Source of the DNA: Daphnia carinata
Taxonomy: Eukaryota; Arthropoda; Branchiopoda; Diplostraca; Daphniidae
Direction of reading: 5' to 3'
Length of the DNA: 64,000 nt
NCBI RefSeq assembly: GCF_022539665.2
Contig: NC_081336.1
Coordinates: 8,160,778 to 8,224,777 of the forward strand
A program made the position numbers and the translations under genes. This document shows, piece by piece, positions 13,701 to 26,744 of this stretch (position 1 is its first letter; every line of letters starts with the position of its first letter). The notes beneath the pieces were generated by a model. That model saw only the letters and a program-made list of their open reading frames with translations. It was not told the origin of the DNA and did no database searches.

Positions 13701-16700
13701 AACCTCTCGTAGATGGAGATAACAATCCCGAAGGATCGGATTCGGTACTTCAGACAGCAGATCAAATGGATTCGAGCACCGTGAAGAAAGCCATGGTCCT
13801 GTCTGCGTACCGCGAAACGGATCTGGATGAACCCGAACGTCCGACGGACTTTAGTTTGCGCTATCCCGATGAAGACGAAGACTACGCCGCAGATAACGAT
13901 ACCATGCAAACTTATTGCATGGAGGGCACGCCATATGAAACTCCATTCACCCGCTCCAGCGCTGCGTCTCTGACTGATCTCCGTGAAGCTGGACTCGAGA
14001 GCCCCAAGATGGAGCAAGATGACACGGCCGAAAAAATCACAGGACTTGAAAACAAACCTAAAGAGGAAGACGAAGAAGAAGTTGATAAAGTCGAAGGGAA
14101 AACACCGCCGATGCCACGTCGTTCACAGCCGGCCAATAAAGAGAGCAAAACGGTGACGTTCAACACGACGGCCGACTGCGAGATCAACTACTCGGAGCAG
14201 CAAACGCCGTTGATGTTCTCGCGTTCCAGCTCTTTGGAATCGCTCGACAGTTTGGACCAGCACCAAAACTGTCACGACGAGGGCTCGGTTGTCAGCGAGT
14301 TTAGTCGTCTGACAAGTCGAGCCGTTTCGCCCAGTGAATTACCCGATTCGCCGGGCCAAACGATGCCTTCGAGTCCACGTCGAACGCAAGCTCAGCAAGA
14401 TCAGCAAAAGCAATTGCCGAAACCTATTCAACGTGTTGATGGTGTGTTTGATGACTCGACAAATAATTTTGGAATGGAAGGCACTCCCGCTTTCACTAGG
14501 GCGGCCAGCCCGCTCAGTCAGCTGTCTTTCGAAGATGAACCTTCTTCACCAACAGACCCGACTCCGATGCCTCCTCCACCTCCCCCAGTGGTTACAGCAA
14601 CTCGACCTCCGTTGCCTCTTCCATCATCTGTGCAAGCCACTGCGCCATCAACTGCCCAGCTCGTTAATCCTACGTTTAACCGGGTTGTTCGATCTGCGTC
14701 TGAAGTCAATTTCCGCAGTACATTCGATTACGATGAGGTATAAATAAATTATGAATTTGGTTTTGAATTATTTAATAATGTTCATCTAATTTAGCCTCGA
14801 CGTTTCAATGAAGAAGACAGTCCGGCTCTTACGAGATGGACAAGTTTGAGCTCGTTGCACATTGATGGCGAAGTGATTAGCACGGCCAAATTATTGCCAT
14901 TGAGTCACGGAGTTGGTAATTTAAATTCTGCGCACTTAACTGAAAGAAAATCGGAACAAACAGTTAAAGTTGAAGTGGTTTCAATGGCCGCGGCTTCCGA
15001 CCCTGTCCCAATTGAGTCTAACGAATGGAGCGAAGAGAGTGGCAGCGAAGATGATTTGCTATTAGAAATTATCACGCAAGGAAAACCAACAAGTCGGCAA
15101 CCTGTACCCCAAACACCGAAATCCAGTAAACCTCCAGTGCCGGAAGTACCTTCTGAAGTCCGTCCATCTATTTCGAAATCGGTTAGCGTTCAGGATATCT
15201 CTGAGCCCAATCGTGTGTCGGGCATCCCGGCGAGCCAGAGCATCGATTCGTCCCTGTCTAAAGCTAACATCCGTGACACTGGGAGTGATATCGAAGACGA
15301 CGATGATGATGATGATGATGAAATGCTCTACGCATGTATCAGGTCAGCTAAACCAACAGCCAAACCTGTGCCTCCTCCAAGAACATCGAGCATATCGGCT
15401 AAATCAACAGTGCCTGCGCCATTAACGTCTAATGGCGTTCAAAAGAGCCGGCCATCTCGCCCGCCAATGGAACTCCCTAAATCATCATCCTCTAAAGAAG
15501 TATAATTCAATTATCAAAATTTTAATGGCAAAAATTCATTTGATTTTTTGTTTTCAGAGAGTGCCACCTCTTCATGGCCCGTTTTCCAATGTCCGGCAAA
15601 TGGCAATGCGGGTTAAAAGCACTTCCGATGTTCCCCGGCCGTCTGGTCGTCGTTCTCGACATTCAAGTCAAGGCTCTAGTCGCATGGGAGCAAGCGGATG
15701 TAGCAATAACACGAGCGTAGATTTGGATTATCGCTATTCTTACAAGGTTGAAGATACACCTGTCACGTTTTCACGCAACAGCTCGTTAAGTTCACTCAGC
15801 GTGAATTCCAACGATGAAGAACCATCGGCCGAAGATCAAGCTCTGTTGGACAGTTGCATTAGCTGGGGTATGCCGAAATCGAAAAGCGATTATCTTGATG
15901 GCCGCACAGATCAAAATAAGAAATCGAAATCGACCAAAACTTCAGGGGCCAAGATTCCGACCAGTCAAAGCTGGACGGGTGGGATAAGAAGGGCTGGTGA
16001 TGGCCAAGCCAGTGCCTCCCCATCAACTGTAACTGTCACTACCAGCAGTTCATTTTCTGCTTTCTCTTCATCGGCTGGAAATTGTATGGGAAATGTAATC
16101 GATCCGTCAGATATTGTGGTCAAATTGGAAGAGCCGGATCCCAACAGCTCTCCATCCATGACCCATTCGTCACTGATTCGGCTGGAAGCCAATCAGATTG
16201 CGGCCCAGATACAAAATCAAGATTCTTTGGATGGATCGTCACAGTCCAACGATCTCGAACACTTCCCGTCTTTAACATCAAGTTTCATCGATGGAGCTGC
16301 AAGCTGGACAGATACATCAAAGAAATCACCTTCTTTGACAAGAAAATCTTTAGCTAATCAAACGGACATCAATCGAGGACGTACTCCAGTTAATGGAGCT
16401 AATCCTCTGTTAAAACAAGCTCTTTCATCGGGCTTGGTGATATCAACGGAACAGTCCAACATGAGTGCCTCGACATCCTTCCGGATCGAAAATACTAAAC
16501 CACCTGCAGAACTGCTGACATCTAGGGTGACAGATTCATTTGCCAGTTTAACTTGCAGTGTCTTAGATCCCACCTATTTTGACGATGAACAACGTCGAGA
16601 AGGATTGCTAACTCAGCTGGCCATTATGGAACACACGGTCGATGAAAATGCCAACACGGACGATAGCGTCTCTTCCTCACCAACGGGAGAGAGGAGGAAA

Positions 16701-18605
16701 TTAACCCCTCGTGATAGACGTCAGACCGAGAAAGAACGTTATCAGACGTACACTCTCAACGCGAATTCGATGGAAGAGAGTGTCGAAAACGGGTTTAGCA
16801 ATGCCGTGCAGAATAATTGTGAAGAAACGAAGAAGACGGCCAAGCAACGTCGGTCGTCGGAACGTGAACGTTTCATGACGCAAACTATTTCCACCACTGA
16901 TGGGGATGTTGGAAAGACGGATGTTGAAAATCAGAAGAGTATGAGTGCCTCAGAATTGTCCGCCTTAGAAATGGATGCCAAAGCCGTGATTCGTACCTTG
17001 AAAGAAGAGGTGAAACTCAGCCGGAAGAATAGCAATTCTTCTGAATTGATTAGTGAAGAATGCATGCTGGATTGCGAAACTCTGAGTCTAGTATCCAACG
17101 AATCAGAATCGGATAGGTACATCAAATTTTACAAAGAAATGAAATTTATTTAATTAAAAATTTAAATTCCTAGATCCCTATGTCTTCGAGTGAAGCAGAT
17201 GGCATTGCATCAAGAAGGACTGGAGAACAATGAAGGAGGAGATGTAAGGAAGACCAAGATCGTCCGACCGGAAGATCAGAAATTCTTGGAAGATCCAATG
17301 GCAATCAAAGGAATTCGTGGCCGTCGACGAGTCTTGTGCCCAGTCCGTGTCATTCCGATTAATGGGCCCAATAGGCCAGTGGTGAATACGTCACCTCCGC
17401 AACAACAACAAACAACATCCATCATTTCTCCAGCAAAAATCAATGGAAGCAAAACTACCCCCGTCTCACGAGCAGCTCAGTCTCGTGGTCGAAGCGCCAG
17501 TCCAGCTAGTCCAAGTCCAGTCCGTCCTAATCGGACCTCAGCATTGCGCCAGAATACTACGCAAAAATCAAAATATCCTTCAGTTCCTGTTCTCGAGTCA
17601 CAAGTCCGAATGCGATCAAATAGCAAAAGTCCACGTGTCAGCAGTGCGCCCTGCAGTCCTCGGCAGCTTCCAGTGGTAGAGCAAGATGCAAAGCAGCTCA
17701 AGAGACGCTCGTTAGAGATGGCTTCAAAGGCTTCCGTCGCTTCCTTGAAATTAACCCCACCCAAATCGGAGAGTGTGCCCGTCATTGATCCCCAACATCC
17801 ACCTCTATCAAGTCTGGGCAAACAGGGAACATTCACGAAAGAGAAGTCAACATCCCCGGAAAGCGTAGCTGCTAAAGAAGAAGAACAATCGATCAAAATT
17901 CCTCCAAAGGTTCCGCCAAAACCGAAGATCACTCAAGTAGCCAAACCAGCTCTACCGAAGAAGCCCAGTCGATTCAATAACGGCCCGAGTCCACTCTCTT
18001 CGCCACGGTCTAAAGGCAGTCCAGCTTTGAGTAGGCGTTCGGTTAGCAGCGCCAGCATCGGTTCCGATTCCACATCGGCCACGACGACTTGGAGTGGCAT
18101 GGATGATCAAACGTCCTCGACGCCCCCACTGAAACGAACTCCACCGAAGAAAGTCGTGACCAGCAAAATCGCTAGTTTGTGGAAGCAAGTGGAAGAGAGC
18201 CGCAGCAAGCAGAAAGCGGAACAGCCGGATGTGAGGAAATGGATCAGCAGGGGAGATAGTGCCAAGCCAAGTACAGAAGATAAATCTGTTGGCACCGGGT
18301 GCAGTCCCGATCAAACGCCAAGACCCATCGTGTCAAGTGGAACGTTCGAGAAATTGAGTTCCTTCTCCAATACTCAGCAGGTGCCGGTTATCTCACCGGT
18401 CACTGTCAATAGCCCGTCTAGTGATAAGAGATCCCCACCGAGTAGGCTTCCTTTCCGGCTTCCTCGTTTTGGACGATCCAGCAGCCAGTCGAGTACGCCA
18501 ACTACTCCTACCCTTCCTACTCCCCCATCACCAGGCTTTGATGTCCCAAACTCTTCTAGTGCCGAAACGGAAGACAAGAGAAAATTCCGCGTTACCGCCC
18601 TTTAA
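10725..18605 (+). CDS. Apc: Adenomatous polyposis coli (APC) homologue
   Basis: Nine coding exons: 10725-10867, 10934-11045, 11134-11755, 11811-12137, 12195-12505, 12563-14737, 14795-15499, 15558-17116 and 17174-18605, about 2,461 residues. The start is the ATG at 10725 in good context (GACCATGG). Order: a short coiled coil (about 86-140); an armadillo array (about 253-695) with hallmark segments such as ASVLRNLSWRAD, STLKSMLSALWNLSSH and VSNACGTLWNLSAR; 15-residue-like beta-catenin sites around 846-940; 20-residue repeats near 956, 1049, 1141 and 1528; one SAMP-like Axin site (CISWGMPK, about 1565); and a long basic Ser/Pro-rich tail. APC scaffolds the beta-catenin destruction complex and binds microtubules. 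The vertebrate N-terminal oligomerisation coiled coil is absent, as in Drosophila Apc. The tail ends VTAL, a possible class I PDZ ligand. Confidence 0.97.
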
Positions 18606-18843
18606 AAGCTTCCATAATATGCATACTTCACATTAATCAACTACCCAATACTCCATGTCTTCAACTTTAGCTGTTTTTCTTTATATTCTCTGTTTTCGTT
18701 TTTTTCTTGCAATCTCGATACAATACAGAATGAAAGGATTGGTTTTCAAATTATTTTTGTGTTTCAAAAATCGTCGAGTTGTCATGCTGGATTCACGATT
18801 TATTTTTCATGATTAGGACAACTGTACATGCATGTTTGATCAC

Positions 18844-18857
18844 ATCTCCATGGTTAC
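18844..18857 (+). promoter_or_regulatory. RFX X-box in the WDR35 promoter
   Basis: ATCTCCATGGTTAC matches RYYNYYATRRNRAC at 13 of 14 positions and ends 59 bp before the WDR35 start codon. Position and orientation are typical of X-boxes that place intraflagellar transport genes under RFX/DAF-19 control. Regulation is inferred from the site and the gene's function. Confidence 0.65.
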
Positions 18858-18916
18858 TGCTCCTTAACGAACAAGTGACTATTGTATTCAAACGGAAGCT
18901 TGTAAAGTACAAGAAG

Positions 18917-21900
18917 ATGTTTGTCTACCTTAGTAAAAAAATAGCCATACCAAATGGCATTCCCTTAAAATGTATTGCATGGGATAAAGAAAATGGCTAT
19001 TTAGCATGTGGTGGCGATGACGGCCTTCTAAAAATTGTTCGATTGGAATCGAATCAAAATGCGGTCAATTCAGGTGGCCAGGCCCAATCCAACCTGTCCG
19101 CCAATCAAACATTGGAGGGCCATAATGGATCTGTTAGCATAGCAGTATGGAATGAAACCAGTCAAAAATTAACAACCAGTGATCAAAATGGATTGATCAT
19201 TGTCTGGGTATTTTTTAAAGGTTAGGCTTCATAGTGAAATAGATTTGAAAATATGGAAGTATACAGATGGCTTATTTTTGTTTGAAAAGGGACCTGGCAC
19301 GAAGAGATGATCAACAACAGAAATAAGTCTGTGGTAACTGGAATGACATGGAATGGTGATGGGCAAAAAATCTGCATTGTCTATGATGATGGAGCTGTTA
19401 TTGTTGGCAGTGTTGATGGCAACCGTTTGTGGGGACGTGACCTGAAGAATGCTCAGCTAAGCCAAGTTGACTGGTCACCAGACTCGAAAATGATATTGTT
19501 TGGCTTGACAAATGGAGAAGTCCATATATATGACAGCGGAGGAACATTCATAGTATGTATTTCCTTTAAACATAGTGATGTAATATAGCTAATATCTTTT
19601 TGTTTCACCCTGATTCATAGATGAAACTAAATCTGGAAGCACCATGCAGCCTGATTGCCTTGAAATGGTTCAAATATTCAATCTATCCAGAAAATCCATC
19701 TCTGGCTATACTATTCAGTAATGGAAAACTACAATTGATGAAAAGTGACCAAGATGAGAACCCAATCATAGTTGAAACCCAACTAAAACCAGTAGACTGC
19801 CAGTGGAATCATGATGGCACCATTCTGGCTATTGCTGGCCATTCTTCAGATACAAATCCTAGCCCAACCCAAAACACCATCAATTTCTACTCACCACTAG
19901 GAAAATTGATACGAACCATGAAATTGCCAGGACACCAAATCACTGGTTTAAGCTGGGAAGGATTCTCTCTTCGTTTGGCCTTTGCTATCGATTCCTTCAT
20001 CTACCTCGCTCAGGTCAAACACGACTACATGTGGACCTGCTTTTCCAACACGCTCGTCTATCATTTTCACAAGCGGAATAAACCAGAAAGCTACGTCATG
20101 TTCTGGGATACTAAAAATAATGAGGTATTTGGAAACTGGTTTCTTCGTTTTTCTTCATGCAAAAGTGATACAATATTATTTTTTTTACATTCGTGTTGCA
20201 GCGTTACGTGAAACAAGTTCGACAATTTATTGGGACTGCTTCCTGTGGAGACCATTGTGTTCTAGCTACCAGACTTGATGACGAAGAGATCCAAATAAGC
20301 ACTCAATGTGACTTTGGACTTATTCTTTGCAATGCTTTAGGAACTCCAGTGGACAGCAAGTATGTAAGCTTGGAACCACGCTTAGTGGCCATGACGTCCA
20401 GCCACGTCGTCACGGCTTCTGGGAAGAGTTTCATGCTCTGGCATTATCGAACACCTCGATCTCAAACTACAATTGATATTGCAGGTTAGTTCATATTAAG
20501 CGGATTCAATCTATGATTTTTAAAAAATTACAGCCTAAATACTGTTCTAGGAATTAAGCGAGAAAGCAAGGAGAAAATCTATAGTATAGAAACCTTTTTG
20601 AGCGGTGAACATTCGCTATCCTGCCTCACAGCACGGGATAATGTGTTAATTTTTGGAACAGACTCTCGCAATCTACTTGGATTTAATCTTAGTTCCTCAG
20701 CTGTTCAATACGTTGGTGATTTTCAACTTAGCTTTGAACCGACAAAGATGTCTCTCAATTCGAACTGCACGTATGGCATACTTTTCATTTAATTACATAA
20801 AACAATTTAATGAACACAGATAACACGTAACTTTTAAAACACTACAGGAAATTGGCAATTCTAGATCACAATGGGGTTTTGCACATACTTCAGCTTGAAG
20901 TCGATGGAGCCTCGTTCACACTTGGCAGTATTTTGTCGTAGGCGTTCTCGAAAATACTCGAATTTGCAGTACCATCTAATCTGTAATCGTGTTTTTCAGG
21001 TTTGAACGCCGAGATGTTTGGGACTTGTGTTGGGCGATGGATAACCCCGAATTGTTTGCGTTGATGGAAAAGACACGCATGTACATATTTCGTAATTTGG
21101 AGCCAGAAGAGCCTGTTGTTTGCTCCGCACATCTTTGCCATTTCAAGGTGAGTAATTCCACGAGCGTCTATTGTCAAAAGTCTTTTGAATGATCGTTTTG
21201 TTTCTTTTATATCTCATAGGATTTAGAAATTTTTGCCGTCTCTCTCGGTGATGTACTGAAAGACCCTGAAAATCCATCGAAAACAGACTTGGTAGCAATG
21301 GAAACTAAATCTTTAAGGGATACTCGTCACCTGTTAGAAAAGGTTGGAACCAATGAAGCCTATCAGTTCGTCGAAGAAAATTCACATCCGCGATTATGGA
21401 GGCTACTTGCTGAATCGGCTCTTCAGCAATATGGTTAGATTCATTAACTCGTTTACTATTAGGCAATTTTATTTAATCGCTATTTACTCTTTTTATTTAA
21501 AGATTTACAAGCAGCTGAATCTGCTTTCGTCCGATGCGCTGATTTTGCATCGTTACAATTGTTGCATCGCTTAAAAAATCTTCCCGTTGGATCGGGAATA
21601 ATCAAAGCAGAAGTAGCTGCTTACTTTCACAAATTTGACGATGCTGAAAACATCTACTTGGAAAATGATAGAAGGTACATTGGGATTTGATTCTAAAAGA
21701 CAAGTAGTTTCATACGATTGAATTTATAGGGATTTGGCTATGGCTCTCCGACGCAAACTGGGAGATTGGGCTCGAGTTTCCGAGTTGCAAAATGCAGCTA
21801 CTACGACTGATTTGGAGAACAAGTCTACTTACAATCAAATGGGCAACTTCTTCTGTGATAGACATCAGTACGCGCAAGCCGCTCGCTACTACAAGCTGGC

Positions 21901-23188
21901 GGAAAACAACGAAAAGCTGGTCGATTGCTACTACAACATGGAAGACTATGAAAATTTGGAGAAACTGATAGATTTGTTAGACGAGAGAGATCCTCTTATA
22001 CCGAAAGTTGCCTCTATGTTCACTTCGGTTGGACTTTGCCAACAGGCTGTTCAGTGCTACCTGAAAGTAAGTTGTCTCAATCAACTTTGTTTATCTTTTA
22101 TATCCTATTTTGTTTTTCCTACGTATGATCATTAGTGTAACCAAATGAAAGCAGCGTTGGATACTTGCGTCGCTCTGCATCAATGGAATTTGGCAGTGGA
22201 ACTCTCGCGGCAGATTCAAATTCCGGAAATTGCTTCTCGTTTAGTCTCTCATGCTGATCGACTTTTAGAGCACGGGAAGATTTCGGATGCCGTAGAACTC
22301 TTCCGCAAAGCCAACTGCCACAGAGAGGCTGCCAACTTACTGTTTCAAGTAATTCTTTGCTTTCTTTTAATTTTTACAGTAAAGTTTAATGACTTTTTGT
22401 ATTTTACAGGTTGGGGAACAAGCAATAAAAAAGTGGAATGACCCTTTAAAAATTAAAAAATTGTTCGTTTTGGCTGCCCTACTCACTGAAGAAGCCAAAA
22501 ACGTTACGACACAAAACTCGCTCACTATGGAACGAGTTTCTAAATTTCTAGATGCGCCATGGCGTCCTGCAGAAGCTTGGCATTACTTTATATTAGCTCA
22601 GCAACAGTTTCAACAAGGCAAACTTGTCGCTGTTATGGCCACTACCATCAAATTGCAAGATTATACCGATATCCTCGATGAAGAGGCTGTGTTCTCCATG
22701 TTGGCGTTGGCTAGCGCCCTCAACAAGTGTTTCAACGTCTGTTCTAAAGCTTTTACTTGCCTGGAATCTATTCCTACCGTAAGTTGTGATAGAAAGCAGC
22801 ATTTCCAAAACTAATCTTTAGACGCTGTTTTATTAGCTTAATCCTGCCGACCGTGAAAACTATAGCCTTCTAGCATTGGAGATTTTTACGAAATACCCAC
22901 CAAAAGATGGCCGGTCTAGCAAGATTGAGTGCCCACACTGCAGTACGGATATCCAAGATTGGTAAACCAAAGATAAATAAGTAGATAATTTCCATGTTAG
23001 TCAATTTCATTTTCCTTAGGTCGAACAGTTGCCCAGAATGTAACAATCGATTCGCAAGTTGTGTGGCGACTGGAAGGCCTCTAATGGATACTTCGTTGAT
23101 TTGGAGTTGCCGAGTTTGCAAGCACAGCGCCGCAGAGCACGACGTTCTAACGAGAAATTCTTGCCCTCTTTGCCACTCTTCTATTTAA
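18917..23188 (+). CDS. WDR35: WDR35 / IFT121 intraflagellar transport protein
   Basis: Fourteen exons: 18917-19220, 19290-19552, 19621-20124, 20202-20484, 20551-20770, 20848-20937, 21000-21147, 21220-21433, 21503-21674, 21730-22066, 22136-22348, 22410-22778, 22837-22961 and 23020-23188. All phases join to about 1,136 residues, against roughly 1,170-1,180 in human. The N-terminus [14 protein letters not shown] and segments such as [20 protein letters not shown] and [15 protein letters not shown] identify the family. Layout: two WD40 propellers (to about residue 650), a TPR solenoid, and a C-terminal zinc ribbon with paired CxxC (CPHC, CPEC, CRVC, CPLC). IFT121 is part of the IFT-A complex for retrograde ciliary transport (Drosophila Oseg4). 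The start was chosen by homology; the upstream in-frame residues are dispensable. Confidence 0.96.
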
Positions 23189-23998
23189 TACTGCTAATGC
23201 CCACATAACATGTTAAGATTTTTAATCCGTCCAGATATCTATATCGCCTGTGTCTCAGATCTCAGAAATGGAACGTACCGTTTCTATTACTCCCGTAATG
23301 ATTTCGACTGTATTAATCATTGCAAAAGAAAACACACTATTCCGTCCGTACCGTTGGTTTCCGGTTTTTCATCAAATTACAGCATGTAACTATTTTTATT
23401 TATAAGGTTAACTTAACGTTTTCCACTTCAGGTAACGAAGAAGCTCCTTTGAAAATCACGCGATTTTTAAATTCAGTTAAAAAATGATGCTGTTTTTGAT
23501 TGTTTGTCTGCCTTCCGTTAGCCCAACATCCAAACTAAATTCTTTTAGTGTTGATTGGAGAGTCAAACAACTTCCGATAGTGGCTACCCCACCAAAGCCT
23601 ACCGCTTATGTCTCGTCGGATGGCCGATGTGCTTAAAGGTAGTTAAAAGTTCCACTTGCATCTTTTCTCCAGAAATTGAAAACAGGTACAAGAATGGGTT
23701 TCTAACATCCCTTCGCTGCTGTAAAACAAACCCAAGATGTTACGCGTGCTTGTTAAGGCTTAGGCATAATTCCGGTCGTCAAGGTAGTTTGTATTTCAAG
23801 CTCACATTCGGTTTACGTCTTACACGAACATCAGCCCAACACACGAAAGTAGAAGGAGTTACGCGGAATGGTTAACAAAAAAGAAAAGAATCAAGGTTCA
23901 AGTGGAAAAGGAAGAAGGAGAAATCTAGGAACGATTATCTGTACATCTTCCAGTATCGTTTCTCGAGTATGTAGATTGGCTGCAGCTCTGTTGGGATT
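23189..23998. other. Intergenic region, no feature seen
   Basis: Lies between the WDR35 stop and the 3' end of the convergent sHSP gene. It presumably contains both 3' UTRs. No coding potential is recognised. Confidence 0.5.
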
Positions 23999-24752
23999 CT
24001 AAGTCCTTTGGGGAGTTGGGGTTGGTGGATTGGCCGACCCAGCACTACCGGTCATGGTAATCGGAATAACGCGTTCATTAGACCCTGCAATGTCAGCAAG
24101 GTAATCAGCATTATTTCTATGCTTTTTGAAGTTATTTACTACACAAACTTACCTTCCAGCATCATTTTCGGTGCCATAATGGTCAAAATACCATCAGGAG
24201 ACATGGTGGAAGTTACGGAGTCGGCATTGACTCCTCGAGGAATGGAGACTCGGCGGCGGAACCTGAATCGTAAGTGAAATTCAGTTTGTTTCCAAACAAT
24301 ACTTTAACGAACATACTCTCGCGAAACAGTGCCATATTGGTCGTTGCGTTCTTCATGTTTAGCTATATGAAAAGGAAAAATAATCATAAGTTACGAGATT
24401 TCCACATTTCAATGTGCCAAGGAGACCAACTTACCATGAACGATGATGTTATTGTCAGTTGTCTTGACGGAAATTTCACTGGGATCGAAGTGAGATACAT
24501 CAACCATAACCTGCACGAGAAAGACAGGTCAGTAAGAAAAAAAATTTTTTACATCATTAATGGCATAACCTGAAACGATTTGTCGTCTTCTTTGACACTA
24601 GACAGCAGCCTTCCAAGTTCCCGATCCATACGACGGAACGTTTGTCTCATCGACCGCGGAATAATATTTCGTCTATTAAAGAAGGGATCGAACGTTTGAA
24701 GTGACTGGAACGGGTCCACCGTATCGAAATCGGTAAATGGTAAGAGCGACAT
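23999..24752 (-). CDS. Small heat shock protein, five-exon class, copy A
   Basis: Minus-strand exons: 24752-24570, 24510-24435, 24362-24317, 24262-24153 and 24084-23999, giving about 166 residues. An N-terminus of the MSLLPF type is rich in DPF motifs and is followed by an alpha-crystallin domain (SVKEDDKSFQ, VDVSHFDPSEI, KHEERND, FRRRVSIP, STMSPDGILTIMAPK). The C-terminal VIPIT carries the I-x-I motif that docks neighbouring subunits in sHSP oligomers. ATP-independent holdase function follows from the family. Internal exon lengths 76, 46 and 110 nt are shared with the other three five-exon genes in the window. A TATA box lies at 24936-24943. Divergent from the three-exon sHSP at 25527. Confidence 0.93.
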
Positions 24753-25526
24753 TTTTCTCTAAACGTAGAAACATGGAAAGTAATTAGGAAAACGTCGTTG
24801 CACAATCTCAGAAAATGAAAGCACCGAAATCTATCGTTAAAAAAAGCCGGAGTGAACTTTTACGTAGAAAAGATACAGATGATCAGCTAAGACTAGTACC
24901 AAACAACTCACTGACTGTCTAGTATGTTCATGGCTTATTTATACGTTCAACCGTCCAGCCTGCGAGGGTTCGACGTCACCTTGCGTGCTGTATGGTTGCA
25001 AAAACTCCAACGAATGTTTTCCTGGAAAGCAAAAAAAGCGTTCCAGTGAATTGGAGACTTAATTATCGCCTTCCTTTCCCACCCCTAACAAGTTGTAGAA
25101 CCCCAACGCTTTTTACTATAGCAATAATTCTAGAAATTGCTTGAGTTTTTTTTTTTAGCTTGATCAAGCAAGTTCTAGTATTAGTATCCAACCATTCCAC
25201 CCTCTTCGTTATCACATAAATCACGCTCTAACTAAACGGATCAAACCGTCAAGAAAAAGGATCTCCCATGTGAATTTCGTTGTACAGCAAATGCCATTTC
25301 CAACAAACCGCCTAAGTTAGCGTGGATTAACAATTAACGTTTGATTTGCGATCCTTTTCTGGAAAATTCGACGTTTCGTTTTGTTTCGATGTTTCGATAT
25401 CCCACGAGTATTGTTCTGGTTCCGCTATAAAACCCCTTGAAAACCATCTGAGCCTCAGTCGAGAAGATTGGCAGATTGAATCAACAGTTTTTAGAGAAGA
25501 AACATTCCCGTCTTCTTACACTAATC
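24753..25526. promoter_or_regulatory. Bidirectional heat-shock promoter between sHSP genes
   Basis: Minus-strand TATAAATA at 24936-24943 serves copy A and plus-strand TATAAAA at 25426-25432 serves the gene at 25527. A perfect three-unit heat shock element lies at 25357-25369. A palindromic TTTCCTGGAAA at 25018-25028 recurs at nearly the same distance upstream of a second five-exon gene. TTCTAGAAA at 25127-25135 is another two-unit element. HSF control is inferred. Confidence 0.7.
25357..25369 (+). promoter_or_regulatory. Heat shock element
   Basis: TTCTGGAAAATTC is three alternating NGAAN units with exact 2-bp spacing, about 57 bp upstream of the TATA box of the following sHSP gene. Confidence 0.7.
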
Positions 25527-26217
25527 ATGGCTCTCTGGAGTTACGATCCTTTCTCCGACTACTATTCTACCCCTTATCCTCGTGATACGTGGTCTCTTCT
25601 TCAACAAGATCCAGTGTCCCGTTGGGTGGATTCGCCGTTTTCTTCGTTCTGGCCGAGAGATTTGTTCAACATGCCCCCCATGACGACGAGGCCCTTCCAA
25701 CAAGCCAGAGAAGTCGTCAGTGACAAGGATAAATATCAGGTATATAGTTGTTTAACGTTTTGTTAGATACACGTAATCATTTTTCTCATTAGGTGAGCTT
25801 AAACCTTGGAGATTTCAAATCGAACGAGATCAAGGTGAAGTTGGTGGACAGAAATCTGATGGTCTGTGCAGAACACGAAGAAAAGCCTGATGACTATGGC
25901 CGTATTTATCGTCATATTAGACGCCGATATCTCCTCCCACCGAATGTCGACGTTGACAACTTAAACGCCACTTTGTCAGATAATGGTACACTAGTCGTAT
26001 CTGCACAAAAGAAGGCCATCGAAGCGGTTAGTAGATACTTAGAAGTTGCTGCTGGTTTATTTTAATTTGTAACAATCTTGTTTAGGGGAAGGAGCGTGAG
26101 ATCGAAGTGAAGCAATTGCCGCCGCAACAAACTTCACAGTCTACTCCGCAAGTGACTCAAAAGGCGGAGCAGGGGAATGTTAATATACCAGTTACACGCG
26201 AAACAGGCAAAAGTTAA
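25527..26217 (+). CDS. Small heat shock protein, three-exon class, copy A
   Basis: Exons 25527-25739, 25793-26026 and 26086-26217, about 192 residues. The start MALWSYDP was chosen because it aligns with the starts of two paralogues in the window. The N-terminus is aromatic and proline rich. The alpha-crystallin domain begins at REVVSDKDKYQ and includes LNLGDFKSNEIKVKL, EHEEKPDDYGRIYR, RRRYLLPPNVD and LSDNGTLVVSAQKK. A charged tail ends with a NIPVT motif (I-P-V, C-terminal docking). The middle exon of 234 nt is the same length in the two paralogues at 57748 and 59777. TATA and heat shock elements lie upstream. Confidence 0.94.
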
Positions 26218-26744
26218 GGTGTTGGGAACTCGGAATTTCGAGAACATCCATTATGGTGGGGTAAGCTGAAGATGTTTTGTTTTTTTAGAGTTGACGGCAC
26301 CTGTAAAGGTTTTTTTGTTGTTTTTTGTCACTTTTCCTGTGTTCTTACCTTCTTACATTTTATTTCTTTATTTCATTACTAGACAATACATGTCAGATGT
26401 GTTGGAAGTAAAGATAACCCACTGTAGTTTTTTCCTGGTTGACATAGCGATCTTTGTTTCTCAGTGGTTGCTTAAAGTGAAAGAAAATGGAAACCTCATG
26501 TTGTAGGGAAGGTTCTGGCTAAAGGCTTGTTAAAAAACTATTGCACTTTATTGAATTTATTGGGACGGAATCTGAAGCGAAATATGAATTTACATTGAAC
26601 CTTGCTACAAAATATTTCTAAGTGTCAAAGGTTGTCTTTAAATGATACGAAAATATGGCGTTTAGTATTTTGTCACTCATGGCATAATACTGTGAACACT
26701 CAGCCCAGTTGCGTTTCGTTCTAATATTGTGATAAAATTTTCTA

